Below are positions 23,259-34,283 of a stretch of 64,000 nt of DNA, piece after piece. Numbering within the stretch: the first letter of the stretch is position 1; each line of letters opens with the position of its first letter. The notes beneath the pieces were generated by a model. The model was not told the origin of the DNA, ran no database searches, and worked only from the letters and a program-made list of their open reading frames with translations. A program made the translations under genes and the position numbers. This stretch comes from Sordaria brevicollis (Eukaryota; Ascomycota; Sordariomycetes; Sordariales; Sordariaceae): NCBI GenBank assembly GCA_033439795.1, contig JAUTDP010000015.1:806001-870000 (forward strand), written 5' to 3'.

Positions 23259-26200
23259 GAAGAGGGCTGACCGGTGTCGATATCTCGTGTGACTCCTATG
23301 GTTGAAGAAATATGTAAGCTAAAGCTAGTGGGCAAGAACAAATCTGGGCAAGATGCCGTGTAATGAAGGCAGTCAATGGGCTACCTCCAGGTCGACACTT
23401 GTTAAGAGACGGTGCCGTTCTTATTTATCTAGCTTCCCACGATGTAAGATCATGTCTGGTGTGTCCGGATCTATGCTCATTCGAGCAAGTGATGAAGTGG
23501 ATTCATGGATTGGCTGCGCACAAGGCTGTGCAAGACTTTGTGGGGATGGTGAAGCCAAGACCCTCTCAAGCGTCAAACGTGATCCGGGTAGAAGTAACCA
23601 AGCTATCGGGAGACGGAACGGTTCCTGGAGGAGGCGGTGCTCTCATTTCCATGCCGACCTCTAGGGTGACGCGGAGGGACGGCAGTATCATGTCAGAAGA
23701 AGGCGAAGTCGCGGCCTTTGATGATGGTTTCGTGGGGTGTGCCGGCGCGGAGCTGGTGAGCCGGCCATGGTTCCTAGGTAGCTAGTAAGAGACTAGGCTC
23801 GAAGGGTAGGATGGAGGATTATGTCGTACGGAGATGCCGCTGTATAACGACGTAACCCCGAGGGCATAAGGCTGAATCAAGGAGAACGGATGGACAGGCA
23901 CTTCTGAGTACCTTTTGGTAGTCTCATGGCTTGGAAGTCGGTGTAGAGGAAATTCCACCGCAGCTGCGCACTGGTTCAGGCTACGAATGGGGCATCCAAT
24001 GGTCTGTCGTGGAGATGATGGAGGGTAGTATCGGCGCTGTTTCTCGTGCCTGTCAAGTACCGATTTGATATTTTGACGAATATGTGCGAGATTGTACTCT
24101 ACAACTTCGTGGCAGGTTTGTTTTGTTGACATGTTTGCCCCTGATTTCAAAGCCATGTAGCTATCTCTTTGTTCTTCAAACCACACAGCATAGGAGTTGT
24201 GTATAAACATGAGGCAAGTTTAACTTACCTCGAAGAACCATCATGGATGGGAACACAAATGCAAAACACCATACCATATGCTTAATAACGATACAGATGT
24301 CGATCCGGCATAGCTAGAACTCTCGAGAGAGGCTGATTTGCGAAGTGTATTCTCGTGGCCATGAATCATGATGGTGTTGTCGACGTTACCAGACCGAAGT
24401 GGAAGTGATACACGGCGGCACCACACCCCCATGCGACGGGCCGGAGTGGTGCGCCATCGACCCGGACGCTTCTGATGCGTTGAAGAGCGGGAGGATTTGG
24501 GGCGATTTGGGGGTGTCGTGCATTCCTGTAGGGCTCTTTCAGCCACATCTGCCACTGTATCGTCAACTGGAAGCCACGGTGTTTGATGACTTGAGGTCGC
24601 TGATGATTGGATCTCCGGCTGGACGGAACCGTTTGACGACCAATCCCGCAGAAGCCAGCGAGGCCATTCCCATATTGCGACAGTTGGGATCATCCAGACA
24701 ATAGCCTCTATAGGAAGTGAAAGCGACGGTGAACGACCTGGCATCCCAACTCTGTGTTTCTGGTGTTTTATGCCTTCTGTCATCTTCCTGTTGTCTAGAC
24801 TTTTCATGTTGCCCCACGCACTGACGACAACATCAGCGTCGACGTCGTAGTAGACGACAATACAGTGAGCCTCATTGAGACCGGGCAGTCAATAATGGCT
24901 GCTTGAGTCATCCGGCGTTCCGGCCACTTCGGTTGGTAATCCATCCCCAGACAGGGACGCGAGTTCCAGATATGGACGCGAGTTCTGTAGTGGTTTCTTC
25001 AATCCGAAGCTGTCGACACTTGTGACAGTCAGAGTCCGAGGTGGTCAGGTTGAGTATGAGGCTGTCAGGTAGTGGTATGGTAATGTACTGGCAGAGGCCA
25101 GAGAGAAGCCCGGAAGAGAGATGCTGTCAAAACCAGGTTGAGAGGCGAGAAGCGACAACCCGTGACGACGCCTTCACATTTTCGATCTGACTGCATATTG
25201 TGGCTCGTGGTGTACTTAAACTTGATCCCGGGATGATGTGTGTCTCGGTCGACGACAAAGGAAGGTAAATAAGAGAAAAGACGGAGATATGGTCACTGCA
25301 CATCAGCAAATATGGCTTGAAAGTGACAAGAGAAAGCAGGGGGGATTGTGGCATTGCCTCAATGAAATGGGAAAAGGGAAGTCCATCTGAGATCAGTAAT
25401 CCATTTCGTCTCCAATCCAATGCTCTGGAAAGCCGTAAAAAGTGAAAGGACCGATTCATTGGGACTGTTACGGACACCGCCAAATAGTCCAAGCCTCAAT
25501 CTCTCTTCCCAATGTGCAGGGTCAGACGTGCAGATCGAGCCGATAGGGCTGAGGGGAGTGAGGGAAATCGACCATTGGCCAGGTGGGAATAAAAGAATGG
25601 GTGCCATATGCGATCTGGTTGAGTGTGATGCGAAAAGTGTCAAAGGTGCAAAGAGTGTGATGGACGTGGTGTGTGTATGGACAAGATGAAAGTGCTGTCA
25701 ATGTGGGAGGACGACAAAGATTTGGAGAAACAAAAGAGGAAATGCTGATGACTGTGAGACTGGTGGAGTGAGACGGACAGTCTGCCAGACGGACGTACAA
25801 GAGCAGGCAGCTGATGGACAGCTGGCAGTTCAATTCGTCCCTCATTTCTTATCACCACTCTTATCGGCACCAAATCTCAACTCCGCACAATCAATGCCAA
25901 GCCTTTTCAACTTACAGCGCTCCAATGGGCAGCAACCGGCCAATGGGGTCGCCAATGCGCGGCGCGAATTGGGGTAGAATCCCCACCCCGCATGTCCGTG
26001 GCCCGTGCTCCGTCCTGAGCTTGCCGCAAAAATTTCGAAAAAACTTGTCCAGGGCAAAAGTGGCAGAGCAAAAAAATATCCAAACAAAGCGACGTTCTGA
26101 GATTCCCGGAGACCGAAGACTGAGTTCATGCACCGGTGGCATTGAACGACGCCCAATTGCGCACAACACACGATACCCAGCGCACCGGTTATTCACAGTC

Positions 26201-26261
26201 GCCCCCATTATACAACCCCAGAGTCATCTGCACCGACAACACTGTGTCAACAATAATCACA
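23259..26261. other. 3-kb intergenic, divergent promoters
   Basis: Lies between the zinc-finger gene (-) and NOP56 (+). No confident gene. Minus-strand frames at 24241-24807 and 23782-24210 flank a good GTAAGT donor near 24225, so a small unrecognised gene on the minus strand is possible. The 140-codon plus frame at 23363-23785 shows nothing recognisable. Confidence 0.4.
26028..26036 (+). promoter_or_regulatory. Candidate RRPE-like box upstream of NOP56
   Basis: AAAAATTTC lies about 230 bp before the NOP56 start codon. In yeasts and other fungi an AAAAWTTT element (RRPE) is enriched upstream of ribosome-biogenesis genes, so its presence here fits. A single short match is weak evidence. Confidence 0.35.
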
Positions 26262-28009
26262 ATGGCCAACGTCAACTATCTTTTGTTCGAAAGCGCGGTC
26301 GGCTTCTCGCTCTTCGAGGTCGTCCACCAGGCTGACACTGTCGGCCTGGAGCTGCCCGAGGTCAAGGATGCCATGAAGGATCTCGACAAGTTTGGCAAGA
26401 TGGTGAAGCTCCGCAGCTTCAACCCATGGAAGTAGGTGGCTATATGAAACAGCGATTGTGTTTTGGGAATTGGTGCTTCGGATTGGTGGTTTTGGTGGTG
26501 ATGCGATTATAAAGATTATCTTGGGTTGGTTGAGATGGTGGTGATATTGGGATCAGAAAAAAACATTCTCTTGGCTACACCAGAAAGACTAACACTCCTT
26601 CCCCTCACAGCTCTGCCGCCCATGGTCTCGAGGCCATCAACCTCATCTCCGAGGGTATCATGCCTGACCACCTCAAGAACACCCTCGAACTCAACCTCCC
26701 CCAGACCAGCGGAAAGAAGAGCAAGATCGTCCTCGGTGTCGTCGACAAGAGGCTCGCTGGTGAGATCAGCGGAAACTTCCCCGGTATTCAGTGCGAGGCT
26801 GCCGATACCTCCGAGGTTGTCGCTGCCCTCCTTCGCGGCATCCGCACCCACGCCGGCAAGCTCCTCAAGGGCCTCCAGGACGGTGACATCAACCGCGCCC
26901 AGCTCGGTCTCGGTCACGCCTACTCCCGCGCCAAGGTCAAGTTCTCCGTCCACAAGAACGACAACCACATTATCCAGGGTATCGCTACCCTCGATGCTCT
27001 CGACAAGGGTATCAACTCCGGCGCTATGCGCGTGAGGGAGTGGTACGGCTGGCACTTCCCCGAGCTCATCCGCATCGTCTCCGACAACGGCACCTACGCC
27101 AAGGTCGTCATGGCTGTCGGCAACAAGAAGTCTCTCAGCGACGAGTCCCTCGACGACCTCGCCAACGTCCTCAACCAGGACGAGGACAAGGCCAAGGCCA
27201 TCATCCAGGCCGCCAAGGTCTCCATGGGTCAGGACATCAGCGATACCGATCTCAACATGGTCAAGGATCTCGCCGACAACGTCTCCAAGATGGCCGACTA
27301 CCGCCGCATCCTCGCCGAGTCGCTCGACAAGAAGATGGGTGAGGTCGCTCCTAACCTCCAGGTCATCCTCGGCACCCCCGTCGCCGCCCGCCTCATCTCC
27401 CACGCCGGCTCCCTTACCAACCTCGCCAAGTACCCCGCCTCTACCCTCCAGATTCTCGGTGCCGAGAAGGCCCTCTTCCGCGCTCTCAAGACCAAGGGCG
27501 CCACCCCCAAGTACGGTCTCCTTTACCAGAGCACCTTCATCGGCCGTGCCGGTCCCAAGGTCAAGGGTCGCATTTCCCGCTACCTCGCCAACAAGTGCTC
27601 CATTGCTTCCCGTATCGACAACTTCTCCGAGAACCCCACCAAGCGCTTCGGTGAGGTCATGCGCGAGCAGCTCGAGCAGCGTCTGGAGTGGTACTCCAAG
27701 GGCATCAAGCCCATGAAGAACACCGAGGCCATGGACAAGGCCATCAAGCTCGTCATGGACGACGAGGGCGACATGGACATCGACACCGAGATGGTCGACT
27801 CGCACACCGCCGCCGCCGCCACCGAGTCCAAGAAGGAGAGCAAGAAGGACAAGAAGGAGAAGAAGGACAAGAAGAAGGACAAGGAGGAGAAGAAGGAGAA
27901 GAAGGACAAGAAGAGGAAAGCGACCAGCGAAGACGTCGAGATGGTGGACGCCCCCGACGCCGGCGAGCCCGAGAAGAAGAAGAAGAAGAAGAAGTCCAAG
28001 TCCGAGTAA
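26262..28009 (+). CDS. nop56: NOP56, box C/D snoRNP core protein
   Basis: Core protein of box C/D snoRNPs, needed for 2'-O-methylation and processing of pre-rRNA in the nucleolus. Exons 26262-26431 and 26611-28009 encode 522 residues. The N-terminal NOP5NT domain starts LLFESAVGFSLFE. The central Nop domain is well conserved (GTPVAARLISHAGSLTNLAKYPASTLQILGAEKALF split over about residues 300-335, then KYGLLYQSTFIG). The tail after about residue 450 is almost only Lys, Asp and Glu, ending in a KKKKKKKK run, as in other fungal NOP56 proteins. The one intron (179 nt) falls after FNPW and completes an Asn codon. I looked in it for a box C/D snoRNA and saw none. Codon use is strongly biased to C in third position, as in highly expressed genes. 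Confidence 0.97.
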
Positions 28010-28747
28010 AGAAAAAGACAATAACCAGCGGTCACCACTTGTGTCTTTTACGATTTTTACTCTCCTTCTTTCTTTTCTTGTTTAGAGCTCTTCTCGCGCG
28101 TTTTTCTGGAACGGTTCGCTCTGTTGTTGTTTATCACCTTGGGAGTTTCTTATAATGTATGGGTTATGGGCAAATCTGGTACAACGGAGTTTTACGGGTG
28201 TCTCTGTACTTGTTGTTCTCTTTGCAGCAAGAGTCATAAATTTCACATCTCTTGCCATCTAGTCTACCTTTACGACTTGTATCATCATAGAGAGGGTTAG
28301 CGTCGCAAAAAAGTTCTCGTTGAAGGATTGTGTGCGTGTTGCGTGCTGGCTGGCATCATACCCGAGGATTGATTGGCGGATGTGTGATAACAGGGTGAAA
28401 ATAAAGGCTCAATGAACGACTCCTGATCTCTACGCTGCGGTGACATGAATCTATGTAAACATCTTCCGCATGCCTCCAAAAACTTGCCCAAGCGCCTTTC
28501 TTGATATCTCGACGGAAGAAAAAAATCTCGGAAGTCTTCATAACCTAAACATGTGCATACAATACCGCACGCTATGTGCTACTAACATGAAAACAAGGAG
28601 GCCACAAACCCAAAATAGACACCCAACAGTATAAAAACCCTTTGCCGCCCTCCGCCATCCGTACACTTCTTTACTCCTTTCGCTCAAAAGAACAATTATG
28701 GCAAACACCACACAACAGTTACGCCTCTCCAGCCCCTCTCTCTCTCT
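28010..28747. other. Intergenic, convergent 3' ends
   Basis: Separates the stops of NOP56 (+) and VPS4 (-). T-rich stretch at about 28047-28085 just after the NOP56 stop. No coding content recognised. Confidence 0.5.
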
Positions 28748-30200
28748 CTACGCACCCTCACTACCAAACTCCTTTGTCCACTCCTCATTCCTGTGCAAAT
28801 CTTCCGCCGACACGGTCGGCCTGCTGGCCTTGATGGCCTTGATAAAGTCCTTCTTGTCGACAAACGGCTCCAGCAGCTCGGCCGAGGGTACCTGCTCCCA
28901 CGTCATCTCGATGGCGTCCGGGTCGCCTGGCGAGCAAGGGGTGAGCATTTGTTTGCCTTCGTGCATTACCTTTGATATGAGTGTTAGCAACCTTGTACCA
29001 TGGCCAGACAGGGAGAAAGAGGAAGAATGACATACCTTCTTGAAATGCGTAGCCTGCTGAATCTTCCTCACCGGCTGCATCAGCGCATCCTGCACCACGA
29101 TACTGATATCCGAGCCCGAGTACCCCTCCGCCGCCCTCGCCAGCTCGCGGAAGTCTTCTGGCTTCAACGCCGTGTTGGTGTCGCCCACCGCCAGCCGGAA
29201 CATGGTCGTGCGCGCCGCCAGGTCGGGCAAAGTAATGTGCACGCGGCGCTGGAAGCGGCGGCGGATGGCGGCGTCCAGCTGCCAAGGGATGTTGGTCGCG
29301 CCCAGGATCAGGACGCCCTTGCTGTCCTTGCCGACACCGTCCATCTGCACGAGCAGCTCAGTTTTTATCCTGCGCGAGGCCTCGGACTCGCCTTCGCCGC
29401 GGGGACCGCACAACGCGTCGATCTCGTCGATGAAGATAATCGAGGGCTTGTTTTCTCGGGCCATGGCGAAGAGTTGCTTTACTAGACTGCGCACACATCC
29501 TCGTTAGCCTATGCTTACCAGTCAGGCAACAATGGGGGGAGACTGAGACATACCGTTCACTCTCACCCATCCACTTGCTCACCAAATCCGAACTGCTGAC
29601 ACTGAAGAACGTGCTCTTGGCCTCCGTCGCCACCGCCTTCGCCAAATAACTCTTTCCCGTTCCGGGCGGCCCATACAGCAAGATACCCTTCCACGGCTGC
29701 CTCTTCCCCTGGAACAGATGCGGGAACTTGATGGGCAGCAACACGGCCTCCTTGAGCGCCTCCTTTGCGCCCTCCAGGCCCGCTACATCATCCCAGCTAA
29801 TATTCGGCCTCTCCTGCAAGATCGCGCCCGCCAGGGCACTCCTCAACTTCTTGCTATCCTCATCTAATGCTTCACCATTCCCATCCTCGCCAGCTTCCTT
29901 CCCTTTGCCTGTCCCGCCTGTTGAGCCGCCATTAGCGCCCACCATGCCGGGTTTCTTCTTTTTTGCGTCCGCGTCTGCCAGGTGCGCTTTGAGCTTTTCG
30001 GCCCGGTCCATGTATTCGCCCGTCTTGGCCCGAATCATCTCCTTGGACTTTGGGTTCTTCTCCCATTTTAACGCGAGCATGAAGAGTTCGAGGGACTGGT
30101 AATACAGCTGGTAGGCCTTGTCGTACTGGGCGGCGTTGTCGGCCTCGATGGCCTTGCGGACCTGCTCGATGGCGCGGCCGAGGAAGTCGGTGTTGGACAT
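28748..30200 (-). CDS. vps4: VPS4 AAA-ATPase
   Basis: ATPase that disassembles ESCRT-III in multivesicular-body sorting, membrane scission and related events at endosomes. Exons 30200-29554, 29486-29036 and 28969-28748 give 439 residues, normal for the family. The N-terminal MIT domain covers about residues 3-78. The AAA module has Walker A GPPGTGKS at 177-184, Walker B IIFIDEID at about 232-239, and the RRRF arginine-finger region further on. The C-terminal [12 protein letters not shown] end matches the VPS4 C-terminal helix. Both introns have GTATGT donors and splice to conserved ESER-LVKQ and FKK-VMHEGK. It shares an 824-bp divergent promoter region with prefoldin 6. Confidence 0.97.
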
Positions 30201-31024
30201 CTTGGCGTCGGTTCGTGTGTTTTGTTATGTCTTGGGTTTGGGTATCTTGGTTCGAGAGCTGGTTGTCTTGCAAAATCGCGTGGTGGTGTTCTAGTGTATC
30301 GACGCTTGTTTGTTCGGTCGAAATGGCTTTGTTGATTTTCGCGCGCCGAGGTTGGAAGTCAAGTCAACAGATGGCCGTCCGATATGCGAGGGAGGGGATT
30401 TGTTGATGACGACGCTGTTGTCCTAGGCACGGCAACCAGAAGGACAGAGACAGGCGTTGGAGAAGTCGGGAATTCGTCGTTTTTCGGGGCGACGCCTGGT
30501 GTTGACAATGGTAAAACCCTCTTCTGACGAAAAAGTTGGTGTCGCGCCCAGATCTGAGGTGGAATTGGAGAGGGGAAGATCGTTGGTCTTGTCCAGATCT
30601 TGGTTTCAAGCAACAAGGTCGACTTGGTCGTTGTCCTGGAAGCGCTAGCGCGGGGTCCTGATTCCTGGGGCCACTGACGCCACTCGTTTGCGCGTGGAGA
30701 TAGCGCTAGCCCGCTGCTGTTAGTGTTTGGCCTGAGATTACACCTAGTCGTTAACAGTAACTGGTCGGGCACTGACCCGGGGATCTGCTCACCCCTGCCC
30801 CTGATGATTGACGGCACGGGCAGCGAGCTCTCAGTTCCCCAGAATAGAAACCTCCAAATTCCCCATATCGGAGCTCATCCGTGTGTTTCTTGTTCCTGCA
30901 TCTTGATCCGTCCTCTTCCTCGACTTTTTCTCCGATACCTCTTTTGACGTCTGGACGTCATCACCAAGTACCTAATTTTCAGCCCAACCTTTCACCTCAT
31001 ATCACCCTCAGAAAAATAGCAACC
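30201..31024. promoter_or_regulatory. Divergent promoter region VPS4 / prefoldin 6
   Basis: Non-coding stretch between two divergent start codons. A pyrimidine-rich segment precedes the prefoldin ATG (about 30895-31015). No TATA-like or other defined element stands out. Confidence 0.4.
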
Positions 31025-31601
31025 ATGGCCAGCCCCATTCAGATCAAGCTCCAAGAGCTCTCTGATGAGTACCAAAAGTTGAACAAAGGTGAGTGCCCCC
31101 TTTTCATGATGATTATTGGCAGTTCATCCGCTGACCACAGTCTCTAGAACTCCAAGAGACTGTTCTCGCCAGACAAAAGCTCGAGGCTCAGAAGCAGGAG
31201 AACATCGGTGTGCAAAAAGTCAGCTTCTTCTTTCAACCACCCAACCCTTTGGCCAGATGCTGCCCAAATGAAATATCTGGGGCTAACCGACGACCGAGTG
31301 TAGGAATTTGAGAAGCTCAAGGATGACGAGCAGATCTACAAGCTAGTCGGCCCCGTGCTGCTCAAGCAGGACAAGATGGACGCTGAGAATACCGTCAAGG
31401 GTAGACTGGAGTTCATCACCAAGGAGATGTAGGTGAGCCCGCAAATGCTGAGGAATCTGGACGCTGACCGAACTTCATAGTACACGCTTGGAGGGAGTCA
31501 TCAAGGAGACACAGGGCAAGATCGAGAAGAAGAGGACAGAGATCATTCAGGTCCAGACGAGCGCGCAGGCCGGCGGTGCTCCTCAGGCTGTCAAGGCTTA
31601 G
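31025..31601 (+). CDS. yke2: Prefoldin subunit 6 (beta-type)
   Basis: Subunit of the hexameric cytosolic prefoldin co-chaperone that hands nascent actin and tubulin to the CCT chaperonin. Four small exons (31025-31088, 31148-31218, 31304-31428, 31481-31601) give 126 residues, typical for the family. The two long coiled-coil helices flank the beta-hairpin QIYKLVGPVLLKQD, a hallmark of beta prefoldins. Intron 3 must use the GTAGGT donor at 31429; the tempting GTGAGC four bases later would leave an in-frame TAG. Splicing then restores KEITRLEGVIK. Intron 2 has a less common GTCAGC donor. Confidence 0.93.
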
Positions 31602-31909
31602 AGGTCATGAAAGTAACACAACAAATAATGACAACGATACCCAATCGAGATCAGGCGCAGACTTTCCATCACAGAGCGAAGTCGGCAGAAGTGCTTGCTC
31701 AATCCGACCTCAGTCGGTTAGAAGACGGTGATTACGACATGATCTATTTCTTGACTAACCCTAAGATACCTCTTAACGCCTTGCTCTAAATCACACAAGA
31801 AAGGATATTATCCTCAAAATTCACAACACAACTTACACTCTCCCTCATTCTCTACGCTTGACTCACCCACAACCAACAGATACCTTATCTCTCACCTCCC
31901 GAACACCGC
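31602..31909. other. Intergenic, convergent
   Basis: Between prefoldin 6 (+) and the minus-strand unrecognised gene. A 60-codon plus frame (31607-31789) follows the prefoldin stop directly and looks like UTR. Nothing else seen. Confidence 0.45.
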
Positions 31910-32857
31910 TCAGTTCAGAGCCATAATCGTAAACCCCCACGGCAGCCCCATATTCTTACAACTCCGATCACTCACCCACGCCACGCTCTCACTCAACAAA
32001 TCCTCGCCCACCGCATTCAGCGGCAGATTACTTCCAGCAACATGTTTTTGACCCGATAGTCGACCCTCCACAACACCGACCAAGAAGCTAACCAGCTCGT
32101 GCTTGGTATAACAATGACTCAACAACGAAGTGTGACCGATCCGATCTAGCATCGCCCTCCGCTGCTCGCTTTCGGCAAAGAGCTGTAGTTCACGAGAGAA
32201 CAAACAACCAATCTTGTCTTCTGGGATGGAAGAGGAAGAGGAGCAAGAGGCATGGAGAAGCCGCTCAAAAATCATGGCAATTCCCGCCACCGCTTGGATA
32301 AACAAAGTGGCCTTGTCGTGGTCATCTAGCCCGGCCTCGATACGGAATTCTTGCTCGGTGACGAAGGCCAGAGAGGAGGTGTCGAAGATGGAGTTGAGGA
32401 TGCGCTCGAGCTGTCCTTGGGATAAGAGAAGGGATTGGAGGCTGGTGGGAAGGACATCGTAGGTGGTCGCGAATTGGGTGAGGGTTTGTTTGAGGAGAGA
32501 GAAGAGGCAGGTCGCTCCGGGGACGTGGAGGTAGCCTTGGTCGATGGAGAGGGCGTCGGTTGCGGATTCGATGCTGGCTGTTGAGGGGGAAAGGTCAGAA
32601 TAGGCGTGATGGTCAAGAAGGAAATGGTGAGCTTGCCTTGCATTGGGCTTACGGAAGAGATGGTGGAGGCCATAATGGTTTCTGGAAGGATGAGGGCTCA
32701 CAAGGACTGGAATGGTATCAAGAGCAATGGGAGAGGCGCAGGCTGGCGTGAATGTTGACAGAAGACTACAACACCAACACTTTGGGGTCAAGGCAGGATT
32801 ATAAGCAACAAGACATCACTCGGCACGGGATACACCGAATGTCTCGCCGCCACTCAT
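31910..32857 (-). CDS. Unrecognised protein, about 247 residues
   Basis: A long frame (31910-32577) with coding character, for example CLFSLLKQTLTQFATTYDV followed by an amphipathic Leu-rich stretch, but no family I recognise. It has no usable ATG in its own exon. A consistent model uses exons 32857-32836 (MSGGETF), 32706-32653 and 32577-31910. The two introns have GTGTAT and GTAAGC donors and CAG acceptors, and both keep the frame. The mainly helical predicted composition, without signal peptide or membrane segment, suggests a soluble protein. A run of Ser at about residues 150-156 is low complexity. The first exon is the least sure. Confidence 0.6.
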
Positions 32858-34283
32858 TTTTCTGGTTCGCAATGTTATCTGTTGCTTATCCTGGAAAAAG
32901 GCATTTCCGTATATCAAGCCATGCAGCCGAAGTTACACCGCGAATCGAGGTTATGATGGCGCGGTGTTCGAGATCCCGTCGTGAGAGGAAACAGGGACAC
33001 CGCATCGCGTATGTACTGGTCAAGACCAGCCAGTTGCCAATCCCGGTCTCTTATGCCGCTGCCAGGGGCACATCCATCTTCAGACCAACGACCTCACAGC
33101 AGGGCCTCACTTGTGGCACGTTCTCATTCATCGCCTCCCCTTCTTGTTCCGATCTTACACCCTGGCAAGCCGTGAACTTCCGGATTTTGAGGCTGGAAAT
33201 GGTTTCCGAGTGGTTCGACTTGCATTTCGCTAAATTGCTTCTTTGGACCTTCTGGTGCAATCGGCTTGTCCCACCGTGTCCCCGAAACCAAGTTGAGGCC
33301 GTGTTAGTCGCCAATTCGGAAACCGGCAGGATATCGCCGCTGTCAGGGTTTCGAAAATGATGGCAGCTCGCATTGGAATCAGACTACATTTCGATGTTTT
33401 TGGATGTTGGATTTGGTCAAAACATGAAGCTCAACTTCCCAAACAGCCCTCTCTGAAACGTGAGTCGTGGGGATCCAAGATAAACCAAAGGGAACCAGAA
33501 CAACCATGTAATACACATCGAGTCCAGATATTGTCAATCAACAACTTGATGGAAATATTCAAGCTGAAGACTGTTATCCATCTTTCTCGCCATTGTGTGA
33601 GAGATCCAGGACTTGATATTCAAGAACCTTGAAGTCCAGAAGAGGTCCCAATGGCCTATGCGCCCGCCAAGCTGACTCAGCTGAACGGCCCTGCCTCAAC
33701 TTCTCAAGCCCCGCGAGCTGTCAAACGGCAGCCTGGCGGCAGGCATCCGCCCTCGCACTGCCCGCCGCGCGGCCCAATGGCGGGGTCGAGGCCGCCAAGG
33801 TTCCCGCTGTCCAGGTCGTCTTTCAGCAAAGAAGCCACTGAAAGGGTTCCTGGACGGCAGGTGGACTGCTTCCGGGACCTTGTGACTTCTTTCATGACAT
33901 GGACAACTTCTCTTTGATCAAAGACAACAATCAAGCCAGAGACCTGACCATTCCGTGGCCGCCGGGTGCCTTGGCCAAAGGGAACACTTCCACGACATCC
34001 GAAGCTTGGTCAATTTCCAAGGAACAAAACAATGACAGCTGGATTCTTCGGCATCGACAAACCATAATTATCCCCATCCGAGTTACCTACCGTTTACAAG
34101 GACTACCGTCGTCCATTGCGATAGCTTCAATACCTTAGTAGCTCTCAAGGTTCACGCCAACCAACCGAGCCAGCCATTGCGAATACGACATCGACCCAAA
34201 TATCACCACGACAAGCGACAAACAGAAAGAAACAGCTCAACAACACCGAATAAACCCTATATCTTTACCTGTTCACAGCAATC
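32858..34283. other. 1.4-kb intergenic, divergent promoters
   Basis: Between the unrecognised minus gene and the AMSH-like gene (+). Plus-strand frames such as 32752-33360 begin without ATG and show no domain. A CA-rich leader (about 34150-34283) precedes the AMSH start codon. Confidence 0.45.

Noticed and set aside
26432..26610. Intronic box C/D snoRNA in the NOP56 intron
   Set aside because: snoRNAs in NOP56 introns are known in animals, so I looked. One GTGATG-like C box exists but no CTGA D box follows.
26516..28021. 501-codon open frame antisense to NOP56
   Set aside because: It is a shadow of NOP56 codon bias: C-ending codons read back as G-starting codons, giving a monotonous Leu/Gly/Val/Asp protein. 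The sense strand is an unmistakable conserved gene.
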